DNA of 64,000 nucleotides from Cryobacterium sp. HLT2-28. Lineage in GTDB: Bacteria; Actinomycetota; Actinomycetes; Actinomycetales; Microbacteriaceae. The notes under the pieces are model-generated. The model worked only from the letters and a program-made list of their open reading frames with translations. It was not told the origin of the DNA and did not search any database. Of this stretch, positions 1-8,118 are shown in pieces. Each line of letters opens with the position of its first letter. The stretch's first letter is position 1. The DNA lies in assembly GCF_004402495.1 (NCBI RefSeq), contig NZ_SOFH01000008.1, positions 62,001 through 126,000 of the forward strand. Reading direction: 5' to 3'. Both the position numbers and the translations under genes were made by a program.

Positions 1-21
1 CGCCGCAGGCATTCGCTGATC

Positions 22-38
22 GGCAAGCTTATCTTGCC
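22..38 (-). terminator. Possible stem-loop downstream of pepA
   Basis: GGCAAG and CTTGCC form a 6-bp stem around a 5-nt loop, 13 bp past the pepA stop. There is no T-run, so it is only a weak terminator candidate. The first 50 bases of the window hold nothing else that I can recognise. Confidence 0.25.
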
Positions 39-50
39 TCCTCGACTGTA

Positions 51-1547
51 CTACGGGCGTGAAAAGTCCTCGGCCAGTCGAAGCAACGCTCGGAGCGAAA
101 TCCCGGTCGGTCCGACCCCCGTGAACCCGAACGCACTGCCCGTGTTGTGGGCCGGGCCGGCGATGTCCAGGTGCGCCCACGGGATCTTCACCGCGTCATC
201 GCCCTCGCCGCGGGTACCGATGAACTCACGGAGGAAGACGCCGGCCAGCAGCATTCCGCCCGCGGCGCTGCCGATCTTCGCGTTCGCGATGTCCGCGACA
301 TCCGAGTTGAGCAGGGGACGGAGCTCATCCGGCAGCGGCATCGGCCAGGACTGTTCGCCGACGGCCTTGCCCGCTTCTAGGACCCTGGCGACCATGGTGT
401 CCTCGCCCATCACCGCGTAGTACCGGGTGCCGAGGGCGACGATGGCGGCCCCGGTCAGGGTGGCCACGTCGATGATGGCGTCCGGCGCTTCTTCGCCCGC
501 GGCGACGAGGCCGTCCGCGAGCACCAGGCGGCCTTCGGCGTCGGTGTTGAGGACTTCAACGGTCTGGCCGCCGCGGATCCGGAGCACGTCGTTGGGCCGG
601 ATCGCCGATCCGGACGGCATGTTCTCGGCGATGCAGAGCCACGCGGTGACCTTCAGGTCGAGCCTGAGCCGGGCCGCGGCCAGCGTGGCCGCCAGGACGG
701 TGGCCGCCCCGGTCATGTCGTACTTCATGCCCACCATCGATGCCGGCGGCTTCAGCGAGAGTCCGCCGGTGTCGAAGGTGATGCCCTTGCCGACGAGGGC
801 GAGGTGCCTGGTCGCGCCGGCCGGCGAGTAGGTGACCTTGACCAGGCGCGGCGGACGGGTCGAGCCCTGGCCGACGCCGGCGATCCCGCCGAAGCCGTCA
901 GCGACGAGTTCATCCTCGTTCCACACCCGCACCTCGATCGGCAGGCCGGGCTGGGCGTCGACCGCTTCGACGGCGAGCCGGGCGAGGGACTCCGGGTAGA
1001 GATCTGACGGGGGAGTGTTGACGAGGTCCTTGATCAGGCTCACCGCGTCAGCGACGATACCGACACGCGTGGGGACGTCGCCCAGGTCCAGCCCGGTGTG
1101 CACGACGATCTCCTCGGCGGGGAGCTTGGTGGCGGCCAGGGAGCTGTGCCGGTAGGTCGTGAACGAGTACGCGCCGAGCGCCGCGCCCTCGAGGATGGCT
1201 TCGGCATCCTCCGCAGTCGTGGCCGGGAACGCGAACGCGACGGAGGATACCCCGGTGAGCTGGCGGACTGCGGATCCGGCCGCGTGGCGGAGGGCGTCGA
1301 CCGTCGGCTCCTGTCCGATTCCGATGATGGCGATGCTGCGGGCCGCACCCACCGAGGCAGGCAGACGCACGAGCTGGTCGCGGCCGCCGGTGACGCCGAG
1401 GGAAGCGAGCTGCGCCGACAGGCCCGCGAAGGCAGGGTCGGCGAACAATACGCCGGTGTCGCCGGAGGAGGTCGCCCCGAGGATCAGGACGTCGACCTCG
1501 GAGTCGATTGCGGGCTGTGCGGACACGGAAAGGCGGGGAACGGTCAT
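51..1547 (-). CDS. pepA: Leucyl aminopeptidase (peptidase M17)
   Basis: This is a cytosolic two-metal aminopeptidase that removes N-terminal residues from peptides. The 498-residue protein has the usual length and a variable N-terminal domain before the catalytic domain (from about residue 170). The M17 signature NTDAEGRL is at residues 334-341. The expected metal ligands are Lys254, Asp259, Asp277, Asp336 and Glu338, with the same spacing as in E. coli PepA, and Arg340 lies in the active site. The ATG at 1547 sits 6 bp after a TAGCAT box, which suggests a leaderless mRNA, although AAGGG just before it could also act as a ribosome site. It is divergent from the PAC2 gene. Confidence 0.95.
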   Translation of the reverse strand: MTVPRLSVSAQPAIDSEVDVLILGATSSGDTGVLFADPAFAGLSAQLASLGVTGGRDQLVRLPASVGAARSIAIIGIGQEPTVDALRHAAGSAVRQLTGVSSVAFAFPATTAEDAEAILEGAALGAYSFTTYRHSSLAATKLPAEEIVVHTGLDLGDVPTRVGIVADAVSLIKDLVNTPPSDLYPESLARLAVEAVDAQPGLPIEVRVWNEDELVADGFGGIAGVGQGSTRPPRLVKVTYSPAGATRHLALVGKGITFDTGGLSLKPPASMVGMKYDMTGAATVLAATLAAARLRLDLKVTAWLCIAENMPSGSAIRPNDVLRIRGGQTVEVLNTDAEGRLVLADGLVAAGEEAPDAIIDVATLTGAAIVALGTRYYAVMGEDTMVARVLEAGKAVGEQSWPMPLPDELRPLLNSDVADIANAKIGSAAGGMLLAGVFLREFIGTRGEGDDAVKIPWAHLDIAGPAHNTGSAFGFTGVGPTGISLRALLRLAEDFSRP

Positions 1548-1553
1548 CCCTTG

Positions 1554-1559
1554 ATGCTA
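1554..1559 (-). promoter_or_regulatory. Predicted -10 box of pepA
   Basis: TAGCAT on the minus strand, then 6 nt, then the pepA ATG. Transcription would begin at or next to the start codon. No good -35 was seen. Confidence 0.4.
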
Positions 1560-1629
1560 CGGGGCAGCCTGTTCGCTCTCGGCACCACGGCGCGGCGGTC
1601 GATTCCTTCGACGCACGGATATTGGCGTT

Positions 1630-1635
1630 TAGAGT
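1630..1635 (+). promoter_or_regulatory. Predicted -10 box of PAC2 gene
   Basis: TAGAGT followed by 7 nt and ATG at 1643. There is no ribosome-binding site, which fits a leaderless mRNA. Confidence 0.45.
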
Positions 1636-1642
1636 TAAAGGC

Positions 1643-2566
1643 ATGCGCGATCCTGGTGACCTTTACGAGCTGACCGCGGACGCCGAGCGCGTCCCGGAGG
1701 GCCTGCACCTGGTCGCGGGGCTGACCGGCTTCGCGGATGCCGGTGGCGCGGTCTCGCAATTCACGGAGTACTTGCGCAACACCCTCGACCATTCGGTGAT
1801 CGCCGCGTTCGACGCCGATGTCCTCCTCGATTACCGGGCGCGCCGCCCGATCATCTACTTCGACCAGGACCACCTCACCGACTACCAGCCGGCCACCCTC
1901 CGGCTCTACCTGGCCCGGGACGAGATCGGGCAGCAGTTCCTGCTCCTGGCCGGCTTCGAGCCCGATTTCCGTTGGGATCAGTTCACGGCGGCGGTGCTCG
2001 AATTGGTGCGGCGTTTCAAGGTGTCCTCGACCACCTGGGTGCACGCGATCCCGATGCCGGTGCCGCACACCCGACCGATCGGCGTCACCGTGAGCGGTAA
2101 CCGTTCGGACCTGATCGAGAGCATGTCCGTCTGGAGGCCGCACACCCAGGTGCCGGCCAATGCCCTCCACCTGGTCGAGTTCCGGCTGCAGGAGAGCGGG
2201 GCCTCTGTCGTCGGCTTCGTCCTGCTGGTGCCGCACTACCTGGCGGACACCGAGTTCCCGGCCACGGCCCTCTCCGCCCTCGAGAGTACGAGCGCCGCGA
2301 CCGGCCTTATCTTCCCGTCGGATCAGCTCAGGGAACAGAACCGCGATTTCGTGGGGCGCATCGACGAGCAGGTGCACGACAACCCCGAACTCGCGAAACT
2401 CGTCGGCACGCTCGAAGAGCGCTACGACGCGTACATGGAGGGAAGCACCCTGCGGTCGCCGCTGACCGACGAGGCAGGCGAGCTCCCCAGCGCGGACGAG
2501 ATCGCCGCCGAGCTGGAGAACTTCCTGGCGACCCGCCGCAGCCGGGACGAGGGCCCGCCAGCCTGA
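1643..2566 (+). CDS. PAC2 family protein (proteasome assembly chaperone-like)
   Basis: The 307-residue protein has the PAC2 pattern GLTGFADAGGAVSQ near residue 30, corresponding to the GWNDAG-type motif in the second copy at 50897. It also has PHTRPI and the usual acidic C-terminal helix. In eukaryotes PAC2 proteins assist proteasome assembly; the bacterial role is not established. A much longer in-frame ORF reaches back to 1508, but the ATG at 1643 lies 7 nt after a TAGAGT -10 box and begins the conserved sequence. It is one of two PAC2 paralogues here, with no proteasome gene seen in the window. Confidence 0.85.
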   Translation: MRDPGDLYELTADAERVPEGLHLVAGLTGFADAGGAVSQFTEYLRNTLDHSVIAAFDADVLLDYRARRPIIYFDQDHLTDYQPATLRLYLARDEIGQQFLLLAGFEPDFRWDQFTAAVLELVRRFKVSSTTWVHAIPMPVPHTRPIGVTVSGNRSDLIESMSVWRPHTQVPANALHLVEFRLQESGASVVGFVLLVPHYLADTEFPATALSALESTSAATGLIFPSDQLREQNRDFVGRIDEQVHDNPELAKLVGTLEERYDAYMEGSTLRSPLTDEAGELPSADEIAAELENFLATRRSRDEGPPA

Positions 2567-2611
2567 GCGGCGCCGGCCGGAGCGCCTGAACGTTCCAGAG
2601 CCCCGCGCGAG

Positions 2612-2617
2612 TAAGTT
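2612..2617 (+). promoter_or_regulatory. Predicted -10 box of MFS gene
   Basis: TAAGTT, 7 nt, then ATG at 2625. This fits a leaderless mRNA, although AGGGG in the gap could also act as a short ribosome site. Confidence 0.4.
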
Positions 2618-2624
2618 AGGGGCA

Positions 2625-3959
2625 ATGAACTCGCGTCGCTCCTGGTTGATCTTCTCCATCGGGTCGTTCGCGTACCTGTCCGCCGTGCTGCAACGTTCCT
2701 CGCTGGGCGTTGCCGGGGTCGCGGCGACGGAACGCTTCGGCGGCTCGGCCGCCGTGCTCTCCAGCCTCGCGGTCGTGCAGCTTGTCGTCTACGCCGCCGC
2801 CCAGGTTCCGGTGGGCGTGCTGATCGACCGCTACGGTCCCCGGGTGCTCGTCATCTCCGGCACCGCGCTGATGGTCGGCGGGCAGCTCACCCTGGCCTTC
2901 GCGCCGACGATCGGCGTCGCCGTGGTCGGCCGGATCCTCGTCGGGGCCGGGGACGCGACGATCTTCATCTCCATGATCCGGCTGATCGGCTCCTGGTTCA
3001 CCGGCCGGAGCGTTCCGCAGCTCTCCCAGTGGCTGGGCAATATCGGCCAGCTGGGCCAGGTCATGTCTGCGGTGCCTCTGGCCTGGGTGCTGCACACCTG
3101 GGGCTGGACGGCCGCGTTCGTGTCAGCGGCATCCGTTGCTCTCGTGGCGCTCGTCGTGGTGATCGTCGTCGTGCAGGACCGGCCGGCCGGCGTTCCGGCG
3201 GAGGATCGTCCGGCCAGCTGGGCTGCCGCGCTCGCCCTGCTGAAGCACAGTTTCAAACGACCGGGAACCCAGCTGGGATTCTGGTCCCACTATGTGACCC
3301 AGTCCTCGGGAACCGTTTTCAGCCTTCTCTGGGGTTTCCCGTTCATGGTCTACGGCCTCGGCTATGACCCGTCCCTCGCGGCCGGGATGCTGATGGTCCT
3401 GGTCGGGGCGGGCGTGATCGCCGGACCCATCCTCGGAATCCTGACGGCCCGCTACCCGCTGCGGCGCAGCAACATTGTTCTCGCCGTGGTCGCGCTGATG
3501 TTCACGGCGTGGGCACTCGTCCTGCTCTGGCCGGCGACGCCCCCGATGTGGCTGGTGATCGTGTTGCTGGTCGCCCTGGGCATCGGCGGACCGGGTTCGC
3601 TGATCGGTTTCGATTTCGCCCGCACCTTCAATCCGCAGCGGAGCCACGGCTCCGCCAACGGAGTCGTCAACGTGGGCGGGTTCACCGCGAGCTTCGTGAT
3701 GGTGTACCTGGTCGGCCTGTTGCTCGACCTTCAGGACGGGTGGCGTGTCGCCGCCGGCGCAGCCAGCGACCTGTACTCGCTCGACTCGTTCCGGGTGGCG
3801 TTCTCCGTGCAGTTCCTGGTCGTCGGACTGGGGGTGGTCTTCCTGCTGCGGGCCAGGGCGCGCACGCGCCGGCAGCTCTCCGACGACGAGGGGATCGAAG
3901 TCGCCCCGATCTGGGTGGCGGCGGCCCGCGCGTGGCGCCGGCGGCGGCGGCCGGAATAG
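2625..3959 (+). CDS. Major facilitator superfamily permease
   Basis: This 444-residue inner-membrane protein has about 12 hydrophobic segments in two halves, separated by a charged loop near residues 185-210. The MFS motif A is visible as [10 protein letters not shown] at about residues 64-73, between the second and third helices. The substrate cannot be told from the sequence; the overall pattern suits an organic-anion or sugar-type transporter. It stands alone after the PAC2 gene, and a 230-bp gap separates it from the sigma-factor gene. Family is secure, substrate unknown. Confidence 0.85.
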   Translation: MNSRRSWLIFSIGSFAYLSAVLQRSSLGVAGVAATERFGGSAAVLSSLAVVQLVVYAAAQVPVGVLIDRYGPRVLVISGTALMVGGQLTLAFAPTIGVAVVGRILVGAGDATIFISMIRLIGSWFTGRSVPQLSQWLGNIGQLGQVMSAVPLAWVLHTWGWTAAFVSAASVALVALVVVIVVVQDRPAGVPAEDRPASWAAALALLKHSFKRPGTQLGFWSHYVTQSSGTVFSLLWGFPFMVYGLGYDPSLAAGMLMVLVGAGVIAGPILGILTARYPLRRSNIVLAVVALMFTAWALVLLWPATPPMWLVIVLLVALGIGGPGSLIGFDFARTFNPQRSHGSANGVVNVGGFTASFVMVYLVGLLLDLQDGWRVAAGAASDLYSLDSFRVAFSVQFLVVGLGVVFLLRARARTRRQLSDDEGIEVAPIWVAAARAWRRRRRPE

Positions 3960-3997
3960 GATGCGCCTGGCTTGCCTCATACACAAAGCATGCAATA

Positions 3998-4045
3998 ATT
4001 GTCAATAGGGCCCGTTCTGGTCCTGGGAGTATCGACAATCTTGTC
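3998..4045. promoter_or_regulatory. GACAA/TTGTC half-site cluster upstream of sigA
   Basis: ATTGTCAATA (3998-4007) and TATCGACAAT (4030-4039) form an imperfect inverted repeat. GACAA-TC-TTGTC (4034-4045) is a perfect one. They lie just upstream of the sigA promoter and could bind a regulator; none can be named. Confidence 0.3.
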
Positions 4046-4064
4046 GTTGCGATTAGCCCGGGAC

Positions 4065-4093
4065 TTGACATGGGTCCTAGTACTGCCCAAAAT
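4065..4093 (+). promoter_or_regulatory. Promoter of principal sigma factor gene
   Basis: A perfect TTGACA -35 (4065-4070), a 17-bp spacer and CAAAAT (4088-4093) as -10. Transcription would start near 4100, leaving a leader of about 90 nt before sigA. Confidence 0.6.
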
Positions 4094-4189
4094 CCACACT
4101 GCCCAGGTGTTGGACCGGCCAGCTCCACTTCGGCCGTTTCGACCCGGCAGCGCCGCCGGCGACAGCGCCACGGCATGAGAGGTGTTCGA

Positions 4190-5557
<1,368 letters not shown>

Positions 5558-5565
5558 GCGGCCGC

Positions 5566-6834
5566 GTGCGCTACGCACCGGCGATCCTCGTCGGCAGGGT
5601 TGTTCGGGTCCTGGCGAGATGGCGGAAACCGGGCGGGGGATCAGCGGTCCCCGGTCTCGTCGTCAACACCATCGCTCCGGGATTCCTGTCCCGCACCCTG
5701 AACGGCTTCCCCGGCGGACTGGTCATCGTGACCGGCTCGAGCGGCAAGTCCACCACCACGAAGATGCTGGTTGCCGCTCTCCGGGCGCACGGCCTGGGCG
5801 TGTTCACGAACGAGTCGACGGCCAACATCAGCCAGGGGCTCACCTCGGCGCTGCTTGAGCAGGCCAGCCTGGCCGGCCGGATCAGCGGCGACGTGGCCGT
5901 GCTGGAAATGGATGAAGGGCACGGCGCCCTGATCTCCGGGTCGCTGAAGCCCCGCGTCGTCGCGCTGACGAACGTGATGGTCGACCAGATCGATCGCTTC
6001 CACGATTCCGAGATGGTCGCGGCCATGCTCGGCAAGATCGCGTCCCGGGCCACCGGAACCGTCGTGGTGAATGCCGACGACCAGCACCTGGTGGACCTCG
6101 CTTCGCGCCTCGAGGGAGCCGTGGCCGTGTCCCGCTACGGCGTGTCCGCCGACGTCCTCGCGGCGAACCCGCGCGGGCTCGGCTACAGCGTGACGGCCGG
6201 CAACCGCCTCTCCCCCGCGGAGGGGATGCTCCTCACCACGGTCGACGGCCGCGACGCCACCGTGCTGGTGGACGGTGCCAGCTACGACCTGGGCCTACCC
6301 GCCCGCGGAACGCACTATGCCGTCGATGCGCTGACCGCCCTCAGCACCGCCCAGGCGGTCCTCGGCGAGCGTTTCGACCCTGCCGTGGCGGTCGCGGCCA
6401 TCTCGGCGATCCCGCCCGTTTTCGGCCGGGGCGAGATCGTCACGGTACGCGGCCGGAAGGTCGAATTCGTGCTCGTGCAAAACCCCGCGAGCTTCCAGCT
6501 CAACGTGGACAGCCTCGCGGCCGGAACCGACCAGATCCTGATCGCGATCGGTTCGGATGTCCGTGACCCGTCCTACTTCTGGCCGGTCGACACGTCCGGG
6601 CTTGGCCGGGTTCTCTTCGCCTCCGGCTCGAAGGCGCTGGAAATCGCCCTGCAGCTTGCCTACGACGACGTCGCCGTCGAGCGGATCGAGCCCGACCTCG
6701 GCCGCGCCCTCGACGAATTCCTCGCTCTCCCTGACCCGCGGATCGGACTGAAAACCATCATCTTCTCGGCCGACTCCATGCGCCGCACCCGCGCCCACCT
6801 CGGGCTCGTCTCCAACAAGGCAGGGCGGGAGTGA
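5566..6834 (+). CDS. murT: MurT-like Mur ligase subunit (DUF1727), no zinc ribbon
   Basis: MurT activates the alpha-carboxyl of D-Glu in lipid II so that GatD-derived ammonia can make D-isoglutamine. This 422-residue protein has the ATP P-loop TGSSGKSTTT (56-65), the Mur-ligase stretch TNVMVDQIDRF, and DPSYFWPVD, whose Asp334 matches the catalytic Asp of MurT. It contains no cysteine, so the four-Cys zinc ribbon of firmicute MurT is missing. The GTG at 5566 lies 8 bp after sigA and gives the normal N-terminus. Its stop overlaps the gatD start (TGATG), so the two are coupled. Because the partner lacks its nucleophile, the substrate may be a bridge amino acid instead of ammonia (inference). Confidence 0.85.
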   Translation: MRYAPAILVGRVVRVLARWRKPGGGSAVPGLVVNTIAPGFLSRTLNGFPGGLVIVTGSSGKSTTTKMLVAALRAHGLGVFTNESTANISQGLTSALLEQASLAGRISGDVAVLEMDEGHGALISGSLKPRVVALTNVMVDQIDRFHDSEMVAAMLGKIASRATGTVVVNADDQHLVDLASRLEGAVAVSRYGVSADVLAANPRGLGYSVTAGNRLSPAEGMLLTTVDGRDATVLVDGASYDLGLPARGTHYAVDALTALSTAQAVLGERFDPAVAVAAISAIPPVFGRGEIVTVRGRKVEFVLVQNPASFQLNVDSLAAGTDQILIAIGSDVRDPSYFWPVDTSGLGRVLFASGSKALEIALQLAYDDVAVERIEPDLGRALDEFLALPDPRIGLKTIIFSADSMRRTRAHLGLVSNKAGRE

Positions 6835-7574
6835 TGCGAGCGCTCACCATCGTCTCCGTCCTGCCCGAACTCCTCGGCACGAACGGCGACGCCGCGAACG
6901 CCCGGGTGCTCGCCCAGCGCGCCCGTTGGGCCGGTGTCGACGCCGAAATCATTCCGGTGCGCACGGCCGCCGATCTGCCCGAGCAGATCGACCTCGTCGT
7001 GATCGGTTCAGGCTCCGACACCGAGCTGGTCGCGGTGCGCGACATCCTCGCCACGATGACGGAGCAACTCCGCGCCTGGTGCACGGCGGGAATCCCCATC
7101 CTCGCCGTCGGCACCGGATGGGAACTGCTCAGCTGGGGCATCGAGCTCGGTGACGGCACCGTCGTCGAGGGCCTCGGAATCGTCACGGGCCGCGCGGTTC
7201 CCCGGTCCGCACGGGTGACGGACGATCTCATCGTCGACTCCCGTTTCGGCAGACTGGTCGGCTTCGAGAACCACGCCCGCGACTACGTCGGCGGCGAGGC
7301 GTCACCACTCGGCCGGGTTCGATCCGGAACGGGAAACGGCGCTGCCCGTGGCGAAACCGGTGTGGAGGGCCTCGTCATGGGGAACCTCGTCTGCACCCAC
7401 CTGCACGGACCGGTGCTGGCGCGGAACCCTTCCCTCGCCGACCACCTGCTCAGCACGGCCCTGGCGCGCGCCGGCGCGGAGTACGTTCCGGGTGCACGAG
7501 CCGTCGCAGTCGACGAGACAGCGAAAGCCGGGCGCAATCAGCTTGCCGTGGCGTTGGGCCTCACCGCGGAGTAA
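6834..7574 (+). CDS. gatD: GatD-like class I amidotransferase, catalytic Cys replaced by Gly
   Basis: GatD is the glutaminase of the MurT/GatD lipid II isoglutaminyl synthase. The 247-residue fold is recognisable: GSGSDTEL, EGLGIVTG, VGFENHARD and CTHLHGPVL match the family, with the catalytic His as His191. The nucleophile elbow, normally ICGGYQ, reads VGTGWE (residues 92-97): Gly93 stands where the catalytic Cys should be. The only cysteines (Cys83 and Cys187) are not in the elbow. The protein is thus predicted to be unable to hydrolyse glutamine by the usual mechanism. The ATG at 6834 overlaps the murT stop by one base. The fold assignment is firm; the changed function is inference. Confidence 0.85.
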   Translation: MRALTIVSVLPELLGTNGDAANARVLAQRARWAGVDAEIIPVRTAADLPEQIDLVVIGSGSDTELVAVRDILATMTEQLRAWCTAGIPILAVGTGWELLSWGIELGDGTVVEGLGIVTGRAVPRSARVTDDLIVDSRFGRLVGFENHARDYVGGEASPLGRVRSGTGNGAARGETGVEGLVMGNLVCTHLHGPVLARNPSLADHLLSTALARAGAEYVPGARAVAVDETAKAGRNQLAVALGLTAE

Positions 7575-7622
7575 CCTCCCGCGGGTGGTTCGGCCCCCGG
7601 AACGCAGGCCCCCGGATATGGG

Positions 7623-7657
7623 AACGGCGCGGAACGACCGAGGTCGTCCGCGCCGTT
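7623..7657. terminator. Bidirectional stem-loop between gatD and DUF7455 gene
   Basis: AACGGCGCGG-A-ACGACC pairs with GGTCGT-CCGCGCCGTT, a 16-bp stem with one bulged A and a 2-nt loop. It lies between convergent genes. No T-run follows. Confidence 0.6.
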
Positions 7658-7693
7658 GACCGCGCGTCGAAAAGGACGGGTAGTCGAACTGGA

Positions 7694-7945
7694 CTAGGAG
7701 CGCTGGTCCTCGAGAAGTCGGCTCGACTCGTCGTGCCAGCTCTCGGCGATCGCCGCGAGCTTCTCCTGGTGCTTGCGGCCGTGGTGGGCGCAGAACATCA
7801 GTTCGCTGTTGTTGACGACGACTCGGATGTAGGCCTGGGCGCCGCACGCATCGCAGCGGTCGGCCGCGGTGAGCTGGTGAGGGGCGCTCTGCCCGTCGAC
7901 GGAACTTTGGTCGATGGCACCATTTCCGGTTGCGATCTGGGACAT
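7694..7945 (-). CDS. DUF7455-type small zinc-ribbon-like protein
   Basis: This 83-residue protein is of a type conserved next to sigA and topoisomerase genes in actinobacteria. It has CDACG near residue 31 and CAHH near residue 52, a Cys/His set that suits one zinc ion. The C-terminus is a short charged helix. The ATG at 7945 has a strong GGAGG ribosome site. It is convergent with gatD and divergent from parE. Function unknown. Confidence 0.8.
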   Translation of the reverse strand: MSQIATGNGAIDQSSVDGQSAPHQLTAADRCDACGAQAYIRVVVNNSELMFCAHHGRKHQEKLAAIAESWHDESSRLLEDQRS

Positions 7946-7960
7946 GTTTTCCTCCTCCAG

Positions 7961-7981
7961 ACTGATACCAAGTGATACCAA
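7961..7981. repeat. Tandem TGATACCAA repeat upstream of DUF7455 gene
   Basis: TGATACCAA occurs at 7963-7971 and again at 7973-7981, a 10-bp period, next to TTAAAT on the minus strand, which could be the -10 of the DUF7455 gene. A helical-period repeat at a promoter suggests a regulator site. Confidence 0.35.
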
Positions 7982-8104
7982 TTTAACCTGTGCTCCATGT
8001 AAACACGGTCCGCCCCGGTTTACGACTCCGTTTGGTTGCATTTCGCTCACCGCGTAGACGTTCTGGGCAGGGTGTTGCTGGGGAGCCAGGCGCGTTCCGG
8101 TCGG

Positions 8105-8110
8105 TATTCT
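8105..8110 (+). promoter_or_regulatory. Predicted -10 box of parE
   Basis: TATTCT ends 8 nt before the parE GTG. No ribosome site precedes the start, so a leaderless mRNA is likely. Confidence 0.4.
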
Positions 8111-8118
8111 TGACAGTT

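Noticed and set aside
3509-4189. In-frame 5' extension of the sigma-factor ORF
   Set aside because: It overlaps the MFS gene in another frame, and a promoter plus ribosome site lie just before 4190.
8110-8115. Perfect TTGACA near the parE start
   Set aside because: It lies only 4 nt before the GTG, too close to be a -35 for parE.
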